From the NCBI GenBank assembly GCA_027186245.1, contig CP114481.1:38409501-38473500 (forward strand): 64,000 nucleotides of DNA. Reading direction: 5' to 3'. Both the position numbers and the translations under genes were made by a program. Each line of letters opens with the position of its first letter. The stretch's first letter is position 1. The stretch comes from Coriaria nepalensis (lineage: Eukaryota; Streptophyta; Magnoliopsida; Cucurbitales; Coriariaceae). The notes beneath the pieces were generated by a model that saw only the letters and a program-made list of their open reading frames with translations, was not told the origin of the DNA and searched no databases. Positions 26,708-39,881 of this stretch are shown here, piece by piece.

Positions 26708-28975
26708 GTTTTGCACTACAGAGACAACTTTTGTGCATAACTTGCAAATGATCATTGCAAGGAAAGTGTGCATTCGTTTAAAATTAAAATCAATTCAATA
26801 AGTCATTTCAAGTCAATAACTTACTTCAAAGCAAGTCGAACGTATTCTAGTTTTGCACTACAGACACAACTTTTGTGCATAACTTGCAAATGATCATTGC
26901 AGGGAAAGTGTGCATTCGTTTAACCTTAAAATCATTTCAATGAGTCATTTCAAGTCAATAACTTATTTCAAAGCAATTCGAACGAATTCTAGCTTTGCAC
27001 TACAGAGACAACTTTTGTGCATAACTTGCAAATGATCATTGCAAGGAAAGTGTGCATTCGTGTAAAATTAAAATCATTTCAATGAGTTCTTTCAAGTCAA
27101 TAACTTATTTCGAAGCAAGTGGAACGAATTCTAGTTTTGCACTACAGACATAACTTTTGTGCATAACTTGCAAATGATCATTGCAAAGAAAGTGTGCATT
27201 CGTTTAACCTTAAAATCATTTCAATGAGTCATTTCAAGTCAATAACTTATTTCAAAGCAATTCGAACGAATTCTAGTTTTGCACTACAGACACAACTTTT
27301 GTGCATAACTTGCAAATGATCATTGCAAGGGAAGTGTGCATTCGTTTAACCTTAAAATCATTTCAATGAGTCATTTCAAGTCAATAACTTATTTCAAAGC
27401 AATTCGAACGAATTCTAGTTTTGCACTACAGACACAACTTTTGTGCATAACTTGCAAATGATCATTGCAAGGAAAGCGTGCATTCGTTAACCGTAAAATC
27501 ATTTCAATGAGTCATTTCAAGTCAATAACTTATTTCAAAGCAATTCGAACGAATTCTAGTTTTGCACTACAGAGACAACTTTTGTGCATAACGTGCAAAT
27601 GATCGTTGCAAGGAAAGTGTGCATTCGTTTAAAATTAAAATCATTTCAATGAGTCCTTTCAAGTCAATAACTTATTTCGAAGCAATTCGAACGAATTCTA
27701 GTTTTGCACTACAGAGACAACTTTTGTGCATAACTTGCAAATGATCATTGCAAGGAAAGTGTGCATTCGTTTAAAATTAAAATCAATTCAATAAGTCATT
27801 TCAAGTCAATAACTTACTTCAAAGCAAGTCGAACGTATTCTAGTTTTGCACTACAGACACAACTTTTGTGCATAACTTGCAAATGATCATTGCAGGGAAA
27901 GTGTGCATTCGTTTAACCTTAAAATCATTTCAATGAGTCATTTCAAGTCAATAACTTATTTCAAAGCAATTCGAACGAATTCTAGCTTTGCACTACAGAG
28001 ACAACTTTTGTGCATAACTTGCAAATGATCATTGCAAGGAAAGTGTGCATTCGTGTAAAATTAAAATCATTTCAATGAGTTCTTTCAAGTCAATAACTTA
28101 TTTCGAAGCAAGTGGAACGAATTCTAGTTTTGCACTACAGACATAACTTTTGTGCATAACTTGCAAATGATCATTGCAAAGAAAGTGTGCATTCGTTTAA
28201 CCTTAAAATCATTTCAATGAGTCATTTCAAGTCAATAACTTATTTCAAAGCAATTCGAACGAATTCTAGTTTTGCACTACAGACACAACTTTTGTGCATA
28301 ACTTGCAAATGATCATTGCAAGGGAAGTGTGCATTCGTTTAACCTTAAAATCATTTCAATGAGTCATTTCAAGTCAATAACTTATTTCAAAGCAATTCGA
28401 ACGAATTCTAGTTTTGCACTACAGACACAACTTTTGTGCATAACTTGCAAATGATCATTGCAAGGAAAGTGCATTCGTTTAACCTTAAAATCATTTCAAT
28501 GAGTCATTTCAAGTCAATAACTTATTTCAAAGCAATTCGAACGAATTCTAGTTTTGCACTACAGAGACAACTTTTGTGCATAACTTGCAAATGATCATTG
28601 CAAGGAAAGTGTGCATTCGTTTAACCTTAAAATAATTTCAATGAGTCATTTCAAGTCAGTAACTTATTTCATAGCAAGTCGAACGTATTCTAGTTTTGCA
28701 CTACAGACACAACTTTTGTGCATAACTTGCAAATGATCATTGCAAGGAAAGCGTGCATTCGTTAACCGTAAAATCATTTCAATGAGTCATTTCAAGTCAA
28801 TAACTTATTTCAAAGCAATTCGAACGAATTCTAGTTTTGCACTACAGAGACAACTTTTGTGCATAACGTGCAAATGATCATTGCAAGGAAAGTGTGCATT
28901 CGTTTAAAATTAAAATCATTTCAATGAGTCCTTTCAAGTCAATAACTTATTTCGAAGCAATTCGAACGAATTCTA
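26708..28975 (+). repeat. 7-mer (993 bp) followed by 9-mer (1,275 bp)
   Basis: Units 26708-27700 and 27701-28975 both begin with the CAATTCAATAAG/ACTTACTTC monomer. They go on to the GCAGGGAAAG type, the GCTTTGCAC head (26992 and 27985), the GTGGAACG tail and the AAGGGAAG type. The first has one 1-bp deletion (27486). The second adds two monomers and has one 2-bp (28469) and one 1-bp (28761) deletion. That accounts exactly for 993 and 1,275. Confidence 0.8.
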
Positions 28976-31668
28976 GTTTTGCACTACAGAGACAACTTTT
29001 GTGCATAACTTGCAAATGATCATTGCAAGGAAAGTGTGCATTCGTTTAAAATTAAAATCAATTCAATAAGTCATTTCAAGTCAATAACTTACTTCAAAGC
29101 AAGTCGAACGTATTCTAGTTTTGCACTACAGACACAACTTTTGTGCATAACTTGCAAATGATCATTGCAGGGAAAGTGTGCATTCGTTTAACCTTAAAAT
29201 CATTTCAATGAGTCATTTCAAGTCAATAACTTATTTCAAAGCAATTCGAACGAATTCTAGCTTTGCACTACAGAGACAACTTTTGTGCATAACTTGCAAA
29301 TGATCATTGCAAGGAAAGTGTGCATTCGTGTAAAATTAAAATTATTTCAATGAGTTCTTTCAAGTCAATAACTTATTTCGAAGCAAGTGGAACGAATTCT
29401 AGTTTTGCACTACAGACATAACTTTTGTGCATAACTTGCAAATGATCATTGCAAAGAAAGTGTGCATTCGTTTAACCTTAAAATCATTTCAATGAGTCAT
29501 TTCAAGTCAATAACTTATTTCAAAGCAATTCGAACGAATTCTAGTTTTGCACTACAGACACAACTTTTGTGCATAACTTGCAAATGATCATTGCAAGGGA
29601 AGTGTGCATTCGTTTAACCTTAAAATCATTTCAATGAGTCATTTCAAGTCAATAACTTATTTCAAAGCAATGCGAACGAATTCTAGTTTTGCACTACAGA
29701 CACAACTTTTGTGCATAACTTGCAAATGATCATTGCAAGGAAAGTGCATTCGTTTAACCTTAAAATCATTTCAATGAGTCATTTCAAGTCAATAACTTAT
29801 TTCAAAACAAATCGAACGAATTCTAGTTTTGCACTACAGAGACAACTTTTGTGCATAACTTGCAAATGATCATTGCAAGGAAAGTGTGTATTCGTTTAAA
29901 ATTAAAATCATTTCAATGAGTCCTTTCAAGTCAATAACTTATTTCGAAGCAAGTCGATCGAATTCTAGTTTTGCACTACAAACATAACTTTCGTGCATAA
30001 CTTGCAAATGATCATTGCAAGGAAAGTGTGCATTCGTTTAGCCTTAAAATAATTTCAATGAGTCATTTCAAGTCAATAACTTATTTCATAGCAAGTCGAA
30101 CGTATTCTAGTTTTGCACTACAGACACAACTTTTGTGCATAACTTGCAAATGATCATTCGAAGGGAAGTGTGCATTCGTTTAACCTTAAAATCATTTCAA
30201 TGAGTCATTTCAAGTCAATAACTTATTTCAAAGCAATTCGAACGAATTCTAGTTTTGCACTACAGACACAACTTTTGTGCATAACTTGCAAATGATCATT
30301 GCAAGGAAAGTGCATTCGTTTAACCTTAAAATCATTTCAATGAGTCATTTCAAGTCAATAACTTATTTCAAAGCACTTCGAACGAATTCTAGTTTTGCAC
30401 TACAGAGACAACTTTTGTGCATAACTTGCAAATGATCATTGCAAGGAAAGTGTGCATTCGTTTAACCTTAAAATCATTTCAATGAGTCATTTCAAGTCAA
30501 TAACTTATTTCATAGCAAGTCGAACGTATTCTAGCTTTGCACTACAGACACAACTTTTGTGCATAACTTGCAAATGATCATTGCAACGAAAGTGTGCATT
30601 CGTTTAACCTTAAAATCATTTCAATGAGTCATTTCAAGTCAATAACTTATTTCATAGCAAGTCGAACGTATTCTAGTTTTGCAGTACAGACACCACTTTT
30701 GTGCATAACTTGCAAATGATCATTGCAAGGAAAGTGTGCATTCGTTTAACCTTAAAATCATTTCAATGAGTCATTTCAAGTCAATAACTTATTTCAAAGC
30801 AAGTCGAACGTATTCTAGTTTTGCACTACAGACACAACTTTGGTGCATAACTTGCAAATGATCATTGCAAGGAAAGTGTGCATTCGTGTAAAATTAAAAT
30901 CATTTCAATGAGTCCTTTCAAGTCAATAACTTATTTCGAAGCAAGTGGAACGAATTCTAGTTTTGCACTACAGACATAACTTTTGTGCATAACTTGCAAA
31001 TGATCATTGCAAGGAAAGTGTGCATTCGTTTAACCTTAAAATCATTTCAATGAGTCATTTCAAGTCAATAACTTATTTCAAAGCAATTCGAACGAATTCT
31101 AGTTTTGCACTACAGAGACAACTTTTGTGCATAACTTGCAAATGATCATTGCAAGGAAAGTGTGCATTCGTTTAAAATTAAAATCATTTCAATGAGTCCT
31201 TTCAAGTCAATAACTTATTTCGAAGCAATTCGAACGAATTCTAGTTTTGCACTACAGAGACAACTTTTGTGCATAACTTGCAAATGATCATTGCAAGGAA
31301 AGTGTGCATTCGTTTAAAATTAAAATCAATTCAATAAGTCATTTCAAGTCAATAACTTACTTCAAAGCAAGTCGAACGTATTCTAGTTTTGCACTACAGA
31401 CACAACTTTTGTGGATAACTTGCAAATGATCATTGCAAGGAAAGCGTGCATTCGTTAACCGTAAAATCATTTCAATGAGTCATTTCAAGTCAATAACTTA
31501 TTTCAAAGCAATTCGAACGAATTCTAGTTTTGCACTACAGAGACAACTTTTGTGCATAACGTGCAAATGATCATTGCAAGGAAAGTGTGCATTCGTTTAA
31601 AATTAAAATCATTTCAATGAGTCCTTTCAAGTCAATAACTTATTTCGAAGCAATTCGAACGAATTCTA

Positions 31669-33652
31669 GTTTTGCACTACAGAGACAACTTTTGTGCATA
31701 ACTTGCAAATGATCATTGCAAGGAAAGTGTGCATTCGTTTAAAATTAAAATCAATTCAATAAGTCATTTCAAGTCAATAACTTACTTCAAAGCAAGTCGA
31801 ACGTATTCTAGTTTTGCACTACAGACACAACTTTTGTGCATAACTTGCAAATGATCATTGCAGGGAAAGTGTGCATTCGTTTAACCTTAAAATCATTTCA
31901 ATGAGTCATTTCAAGTCAATAACTTATTTCAAAGCAATTCGAACGAATTCTAGCTTTGCACTACAGAGACAACTTTTGTGCATAACTTGCAAAAGATCAT
32001 TGCAAGGAAAGTGTGCATTCGTGTAAAATTAAAATCATTTCAATGAGTTCTTTCAAGTCAATAACTTATTTCGAAGCAAGTGGAACGAATTCTAGTTTTG
32101 CACTACAGACATAACTTTTGTGCATAACTTGCAAATTATCATTGCAAAGAAAGTGTGCATTCGTTTAACCTTAAAATCATTTCAATGAGTCATTTCAAGT
32201 CAATAACTTATTTCAAAGCAATTCGAACGAATTCTAGTTTTGCACTACAGACACAACTTTTGTGCATAACTTGCAAATGATCATTGCAAGGGAAGTGTGA
32301 ATTCGTTTAACCTTAAAATCATTTCAATGAGTCATTTCAAGTCAATAACTTATTTCAAAGCAATTCGAACGAATTCTAGTTTTGCACTACAGACACAACT
32401 TTTGTGCATAACTTGCAAATGATCATTGCAAGGAAAGTGCATTCGTTTAACCTTAAAATCATTTCAATGAGTCATTTCAAGTCAATAACTTATTTCAAAA
32501 CAAATCGAACGAATTCTAGTTTTGCACTACAGAGACAACTTTTGTGCATAACTTGCAAATGATCATTGCAAGGAAAGTGTGGATTCGTTTAAAATTAAAA
32601 TCATTTCAATGAGTCCTTTCAAGTCAATAACTTATTTCGAAGCAATTCGAACGAATTCTAGTTTTGCACTACAGAGACAACTTTTGTGCATAACTTGCAA
32701 ATGATCATTGCAAGGAAAGTGTGCATTCGTTTAAAATTAAAATCAATTCAATAAGTCATTTCAAGTCAATAACTTACTTCAAAGCAAGTCGAACGTATTC
32801 TAGTTTTGCACTACAGACACAACTTTTGTGCATAACTTGCAAATGATCATTGCAGGGAAAGTGTGCATTCGTTTAACCTTAAAATCATTTCAATGAGTCA
32901 TTTCAAGTCAATAACTTATTTCAAAGCAATTCGAACGAATTCTAGCTTTGCACTACAGAGACAACTTTTGTGCATAACTTGCAAAAGATCATTGCAAGGA
33001 AAGTGTGCATTCGTGTAAAATTAAAATCATTTCAATGAGTTCTTTCAAGTCAATAACTTATTTCGAAGCAAGTGGAACGAATTCTAGTTTTGCACTACAG
33101 ACATAACTTTTGTGCATAACTTGCAAATTATCATTGCAAAGAAAGTGTGCATTCGTTTAACCTTAAAATCATTTCAATGAGTCATTTCAAGTCAATAACT
33201 TATTTCAAAGCAATTCGAACGAATTCTAGTTTTGCACTACAGACACAACTTTTGTGCATAACTTGCAAATGATCATTGCAAGGGAAGTGTGAATTCGTTT
33301 AACCTTAAAATCATTTCAATGAGTCATTTCAAGTCAATAACTTATTTCAAAGCAATTCGAACGAATTCTAGTTTTGCACTACAGACACAACTTTTGTGCA
33401 TAACTTGCAAATGATCATTGCAAGGAAAGTGCATTCGTTTAACCTTAAAATCATTTCAATGAGTCATTTCAAGTCAATAACTTATTTCAAAACAAATCGA
33501 ACGAATTCTAGTTTTGCACTACAGAGACAACTTTTGTGCATAACTTGCAAATGATCATTGCAAGGAAAGTGTGTATTCGTTTAAAATTAAAATCATTTCA
33601 ATGAGTCCTTTCAAGTCAATAACTTATTTCGAAGCAATTCGAACGAATTCTA
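31669..33652 (+). repeat. Tandem 7-mer, 2 x 992 bp
   Basis: Units 31669-32660 and 32661-33652 match in order and in rare bases: GCAAAAGATC near 31989 and 32981, GCAAATTATC near 32133 and 33125, GTGTGAATTCG near 32294 and 33286, and an AAAACAAATCG tail in each. Each has one 2-bp deletion. The shared private bases make this one of the most recent-looking duplications in zone III. Confidence 0.85.
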
Positions 33653-36630
33653 GTTTTGCACTACAGAGACAACTTTTGTGCATAACTTGCAAATGATCAT
33701 TGCAAGGAAAGTGTGCATTTGTTTAAAATTAAAATCATTTCAATGAGTCCTTTCAAGTCAATAAGTTATTTCGAAGCAAGTCGATCGAATTCTAGTTTTG
33801 CACTACAGAGACAACTTTTGTGCATAACTTGCAAATGATCATTGCAGGGAAAGTGTGCATTCGTTTAACCTTAAAATCATTTCAATGAGTCATTTCAAGT
33901 CAATAACTTATTTCAAAGCAATTCGAACGAATTCTAGTTTTGCACTACAGACACAACTTTTGTGCATAACTTGCAAATGATCATTGCAAGGGAAGTGTGC
34001 ATTCGTTTAACCTTAAAATCATCTCAATGAGTCATTTCAAGTCAATAACTTATTTCAAAGCAATTCGAACGAATTCTAGTTTTGCACTACAGACACAACT
34101 TCTGTGCATAACTTGCAAATGATCATTGCAAGGAAAGTGCATTCGTTTAACCTTAAAATCATTTCAATGAGTCATTTCAAGTCAATAACTTATTTCAAAG
34201 CAATTCGAACGAATTCTAGTTTTGCACTACAGAGACAACTTTTGTGCATAACTTGCAAATGATCATTGCAAGGAAAGTGTGCATTCGTTTAAAATTAAAA
34301 TCATTTCAATGAGTCCTTTCAAGTCAATAACTTATTTCGAAGCAAGTCGATCGAATTCTAGTTTTGCACTACAAATATAACTTTCGTGCATAACTTGCAA
34401 ATGATCATTGCAAGGAAAGTGTGCATTCGTTTAACCTTAAAATCATTTCAATGAGTCATTTCAAGTCAATAACTTATTTCAAAGCAATTCGAACGAATTC
34501 TAGTTTTGCACTACAAAGACAACTTTTGTGCATAACTTGCAAATGATCATTGCAAGGAAAGTGTGCATTCGTTTAAAATTAAAATCATTTCAATGAGTCC
34601 TTTCAAGTCAATAACTTATTTCGAAGCAAGTCGATCGAATTCTAGTTTTGCACTACAAACATAACTTTCGTGCATAACTTGCAAATGATCATTGCAAGGA
34701 AAGTGTGCATTCATTTAAACTTAAAATAATTTCAATGAGTCATTTCAAGTCAATAACTTATTTCATAGCAAGTCGAACGTATTCTAGTTTTGCACTACAG
34801 ACACAACTTTTGTGCATAACTTGCAAATGATCATTGCAAGGAAAGTGCGCATTCGTTTAACCTTAAAATCTTTTCAATGAGTCATTTCAAGTCAATAACT
34901 TATTTCAAAGCAATTCGAACGAATTCTAGTTTTGCACTACAGAGACAACTTTTGTGCATAACTTGCAAATGATCATTGCAAGGAAAGTGTGCATTCGTTT
35001 AAAATTAAAATCATTTCAATGAGTCCTTTCAAGTCAATAACTTATTTCGAAGCAATTCGAACGAATTCTAGTTTTGCACTACAGAGACAACTTTTGTGCA
35101 TAACTTGCAAATGATCATTGCAAGGAAAGTGTGCATTCGTTTAACCTTAAAATCATTTCAATGAGTCATTTCAAGTCAATAACTTATTTCATAGCAAGTC
35201 GAACGTATTCTAGTTTTGCACTACAGACACAACTTTTGTGCATAACTTGCAAATGATCATTGCAAGGAAAGTGTGCATTTGTTTAAAATTAAAATCATTT
35301 CAATGAGTCCTTTCAAGTCAATAACTTATTTCCAAGCAAGTCGATCGAATTCTAGTTTTGCACTACAAACATAACTTTTGTGCATAACTTGCAAATGATC
35401 ATTGCAAGGAAAGTGTGCATTCGTTTAACCTTAAAATAATTTCAATGAGTCATTTCAAGTCAATAACTTATTTCATAGCAAGTCGAACGTATTCTAGTTT
35501 TGCACTACAGACACAACTTTTGTGCATAACTTGCAAATGATCATTGCAAGGAAAGCGTGCATTCGTTAACCTTAAAATCATTTCAATGAGTCATTTCAAG
35601 TCAATAACTTATTTCAAAGCAATTCGAACGAATTCTAGTTTTGCACTACAGAGACAACTTTTGTGCATAACGTGCAAATGATCATTGCAAGGAAAGTGTG
35701 CATTCGTTTAAAATTAAAATCATTTCAATGAGTCCTTTCAAGTCAATAACTTATTTCGAAGCAATTCGAACGAATTCTAGTTTTGCACTACAGAGACAAC
35801 TTTTGTGCATAACTTGCAAATGATCATTGCAAGGAAAGTGTGCATTCGTTTAAAATTAAAATCATTTCAATGAGTCCTTTCAAGTCAATAACTTATTTCG
35901 AAGCAAGTCGATCGAATTCTAGTTTTGCACTACAAACATAACTTTCGTGCATAACTTGCAAATGATCATTGCAAGGAAAGTGTGCATTCGTTTAACCTTA
36001 AAATAATTTCAATGAGTCATTTCAAGTCAATAACTTATTTCATAGCAAGTCGAACGTATTCTAGTTTTGCACTACAGACACAACTTTTGTGCATAACTTG
36101 CAAATGATCATTGCAAGGAAAGTGCGCATTCGTTTAACCTTAAAATCTTTTCAATGAGTCATTTCAAGTCAATAACTTATTTCATAGCAAGTCGAACGTA
36201 TTCTAGTTTTGCACTACAGACACAACTTTTGTGCATAACTTGCAAATGATCATTGCAAGGAAAGCGTGCATTCGTTAACCTTAAAATCATTTCAATGAGT
36301 CATTTCAAGTCAATAACTTATTTCAAAGCAATTCGAACGAATTCTAGTTTTGCACTACAGAGACAACTTTTGTGCATAACTTGCAAATGATCATTGCAAG
36401 GAAAGTGTGCATTCGTTTAAAATTAAAATCAATTCAATAAGTCATTTCAAGTCAATAACTTACTTCAAAGCAAGTCGAACGTATTCTAGTTTTGCACTAC
36501 AGACACAACTTTTGTGCATAACTTGCAAATGATCATTGCAGGGAAAGGGTGCATTCGTTTAACCTTAAAATCATTTCAATGAGTCATTTCAAGTCAATAA
36601 GTTATTTCAAAGCAATTCGAACGAATTCTA

Positions 36631-36765
36631 GCTTTGCACTACAGAGACAACTTTTGTGCATAACTTGCAAATGATCATTGCATGTGCATTCGTGTAAAAT
36701 TAAAATCATTTCAATGAGTTCTTTCAAGTCAATAACTTATTTCGAAGCAAGTGGAACGAATTCTA
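36631..36765 (+). repeat. 135-bp monomer with unique 7-bp deletion
   Basis: ATTGCAAGGAAAGTGTGC is shortened to ATTGCATGTGC just right of the palindrome. It is the only copy with this deletion. It otherwise belongs to the GCTTTGCAC-head, GTGTAAAATT, GTTCTTTC type. The lesion has not spread, so it is either young or trapped. Confidence 0.92.
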
Positions 36766-39700
36766 GTTTTGCACTACAGACATAACTTTTGTGCATAACT
36801 TGCAAATGATCATTGCAAAGAAAGTGTGCATTCGTTTAACCTTAAAATCATTTCAATGAGTCATTTCAAGTCAATAACTTATTTCAAAGCAATTCGAACG
36901 AATTCTAGTTTTGCACTACAGACACAACTTTTGTGCATAACTTGCAAATGATCATTGCAAGGGAAGTGTGCATTCGTTTAACCTTAAAATCATTTCAATG
37001 AGTCATTTCAAGTCAATAACTTATTTCAAAGCAATTCGAACGAATTCTAGTTTTGCACTACAGACACAACTTTTGTGCATAACTTGCAAATGATCATTGC
37101 AAGGAAAGTGCATTCGTTTAACCTTAAAATCATTTCAATGAGTCATTTCAAGTCAATAACTTATTTCAAAGCAATTCGAACGAATTCTAGTTTTGCACTA
37201 CAGAGACAACTTTTGTGCATAACTTGCAAATGATCATTGCAAGGAAAGTGTGCATTCGTTTAAAATTAAAATCATTTCAATGAGTCCTTTCAAGTCAATA
37301 ACTTATTTCGAAGCAAGTCGATCGAATTCTAGTTTTGCACTACAAACATAACTTTCGTGCATAACTTGTAAATGATCATTGCAAGGAAAGTGTGCATTCG
37401 TTTAACCTTAAAATAATTTCAATGAGTCATTTCAAGTCAATAACTTATTTCATAGCAAGTCGAACGTATTCTAGTTTTGCACTACAGACACAACTTTTGT
37501 GCATAACTTGCAAATGATAATTCCAAGGGAAGTGTGCATTCATTTAACCTTAAAATCATTTCAATGAGTCATTTCAAGTCAATAACTTATTTCAAAGCAA
37601 TTCGAACGAATTCTAGTTTTGCACTACAGACACAACTTTTGTGCATAACTTGCAAATGATCATTGCAAGGAAAGTGCATTCGTTTAACCTTAAAATCATT
37701 TCAATGAGTCATTTCAAGTCAATAACTTATTTCAAAGCAATTCGAACGAATTCTAGTTTTGCACTACAGACACAACTTTTGTGCATAACTTGCAAATGAT
37801 CATTGCAAGGGAAGTGTGCATTCGTTTAACCTTAAAATCATCTCAATGAGTCATTTCAAGTCAATAACTTATTTCAAAGCAATTCGAACGAATTCTAGTT
37901 TTGCACTACAGACACAACTTTTGTGCATAACTTGCAAATGATCATTGCAAGGAAAGTGCATTCGTTTAACCTTAAAATCATTTCAATGAGTCATTTCAAG
38001 TCAATAACTTATTTCAAAGCAATTCGAACGAATTCTAGTTTTGCACTACAGAGACAACTTTTGTGCATAACTTGCAAATGATCATTGCAAGGAAAGTGTG
38101 CATTCGTTTAAAATTAAAATCATTTCAATGAGTCCTTTCAAGTCAATAACTTATTTCGAAGCAAGTCGATCGAATTCTAGTTTTGCACTACAAACATAAC
38201 TTTCGTGCATAACTTGCAAATGATCATTGCAAGGAAAGTGTGCATTCGTTTAAAATTAAAATCATTTCAATGAGTCCTTTCAAGTCAATAACTTATTTCG
38301 AAGCAATTCGAACGAATTCTAGTTTTGCACTACAGAGACAACTTTTGTGCATAACTTGCAAATGATCATTGCAAGGAAAGTGTGCATTCGTTTAACCTTA
38401 AAATCATTTCAATGAGTCATTTCAAGTCAATAACTTATTTCATAGCAAGTCGAACGTATTCTAGTTTTGCACTACAAACACAACTTTTGTGCATAACTTG
38501 CAAATGATCATTCCAAGGGAAGTGTGCATTCGTTTAACCTTAAAATCATTTCAATGAGTCATTTCAAGTCAATAACTTATTTCAAAGCAATTCGAATGAA
38601 TTCTAGTTTTGCACTACAGACACAACTTTTGTGCATAACTTGCAAATGATCATTGCAAGGAAAGTGCATTCGTTTAACCTTAAAATCACTTCAATGAGTC
38701 ATTTCAAGTCAATAACTTATTTCAAAGCAATTCGAACGAATTCTAGTTTTGCACTACAGAGACAACTTTTGTGCATAACTTGCAAATGATCATTGCAAGG
38801 AAAGTGTGCATTCGTTTAACCTTAAAATCATTTCAATGAGTCATTTCAAGTCAATAACTTATTTCATAGCAAGTCGAACATATTCTAGTTTTGCACTACA
38901 GACACAACTTTTGTGCATAACTTGCAAATGATCATTGCAAGGAAAGTGTGCATTCGTTTAAAATTAAAATCATTTCAATGAGTCCTTTCAAGTCAATAAC
39001 TTATTTCGAAGCAATTCGAACGAATTCTAGTTTTGCACTACAGAGACAACTTTTGTGCATAACTTGCAAATGATCATTGCAAGGAAAGTGTGCATTCGTT
39101 TAACCTTAAAATCATTTCAATGAGTCATTTCAAGTCAATAACTTATTTCATAGCAAGTCGAACGTATTCTAGTTTTGCACTACAGACACAACTTTTGTGC
39201 ATAACATGCAAATGATCATTGCAAGGAAAGTGTGCATTCGTTTAAAATTAAAATCATTTCAATGAGTCCTTTCAAGTCAATAACTTATTTCGAAGCAAGT
39301 CGATCGAATTCTAGTTTTGCACTACAAACATAACTTTTGTGCATAACTTGCAAATGATCATTGCAAGGAAAGTGTGCATTCGTTTAACCTTAAAATAATT
39401 TCAATGAGTCATTTCAAGTCAATAACTTATTTCATAGCAAGTCGAACGTATTCTTGTTTTGCACTACAAACACAACTTTTGTGCATAACTTGCAAATGAT
39501 CATTGCAAGGAAAGTGCGCATTCGTTTAACCTTAAAATCTTTTCAATGAGTCATTTCAAGTCAATAACTTATTTCATAGCAAGTCGAACGTATTCTAGTT
39601 TTGCACTACAGACACAACTTTTGTGCATAACTTGCAAATGATCATTGCAAGGAAAGTGTGCATTCGTTTAAAATTAAAATCATTTCAATGAGTCCTTTCA

Positions 39701-39881
39701 AGTCAATAACTTATTTCGAAGCAAGTCGATCGAATTCTAGTTTTGCACTACAAACATAACTTTTGTGCATAACTTGCAAATGATCATTGCAAGGAAAGTG
39801 TGCATTCGTTTAACCTTAAAATAATTTCAATGAGTCATTTCAAGTCAATAACTTATTTCATAGCAAGTCGAACGTATTCTA

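Larger units (their letters stand above)
26284..39029 (+). repeat. Zone III: monomers with 2-bp deletions, 7- and 9-mers
   Basis: The zone starts with the first 140-bp monomer and holds all eleven of that class. It also has monomers reading CAATTCAATAAG with ACTTACTTC, heads reading GCTTTGCAC, and AAGGGAAGTG. The first single-base deletion types (CGTTAACCG) appear at 27486, 28761 and 31454. The right boundary is where the 2-bp deletion type stops and is approximate. Confidence 0.75.

Noticed and set aside
39200..39215. ATGCAAAT octamer motif in the CATAACATGCAAATG variant (also near 600, 5287, 40046 and 41039)
   Set aside because: It arises by one substitution in the common CTTGCAAAT and occurs in a handful of monomers spread by duplication. 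Nothing suggests a promoter.
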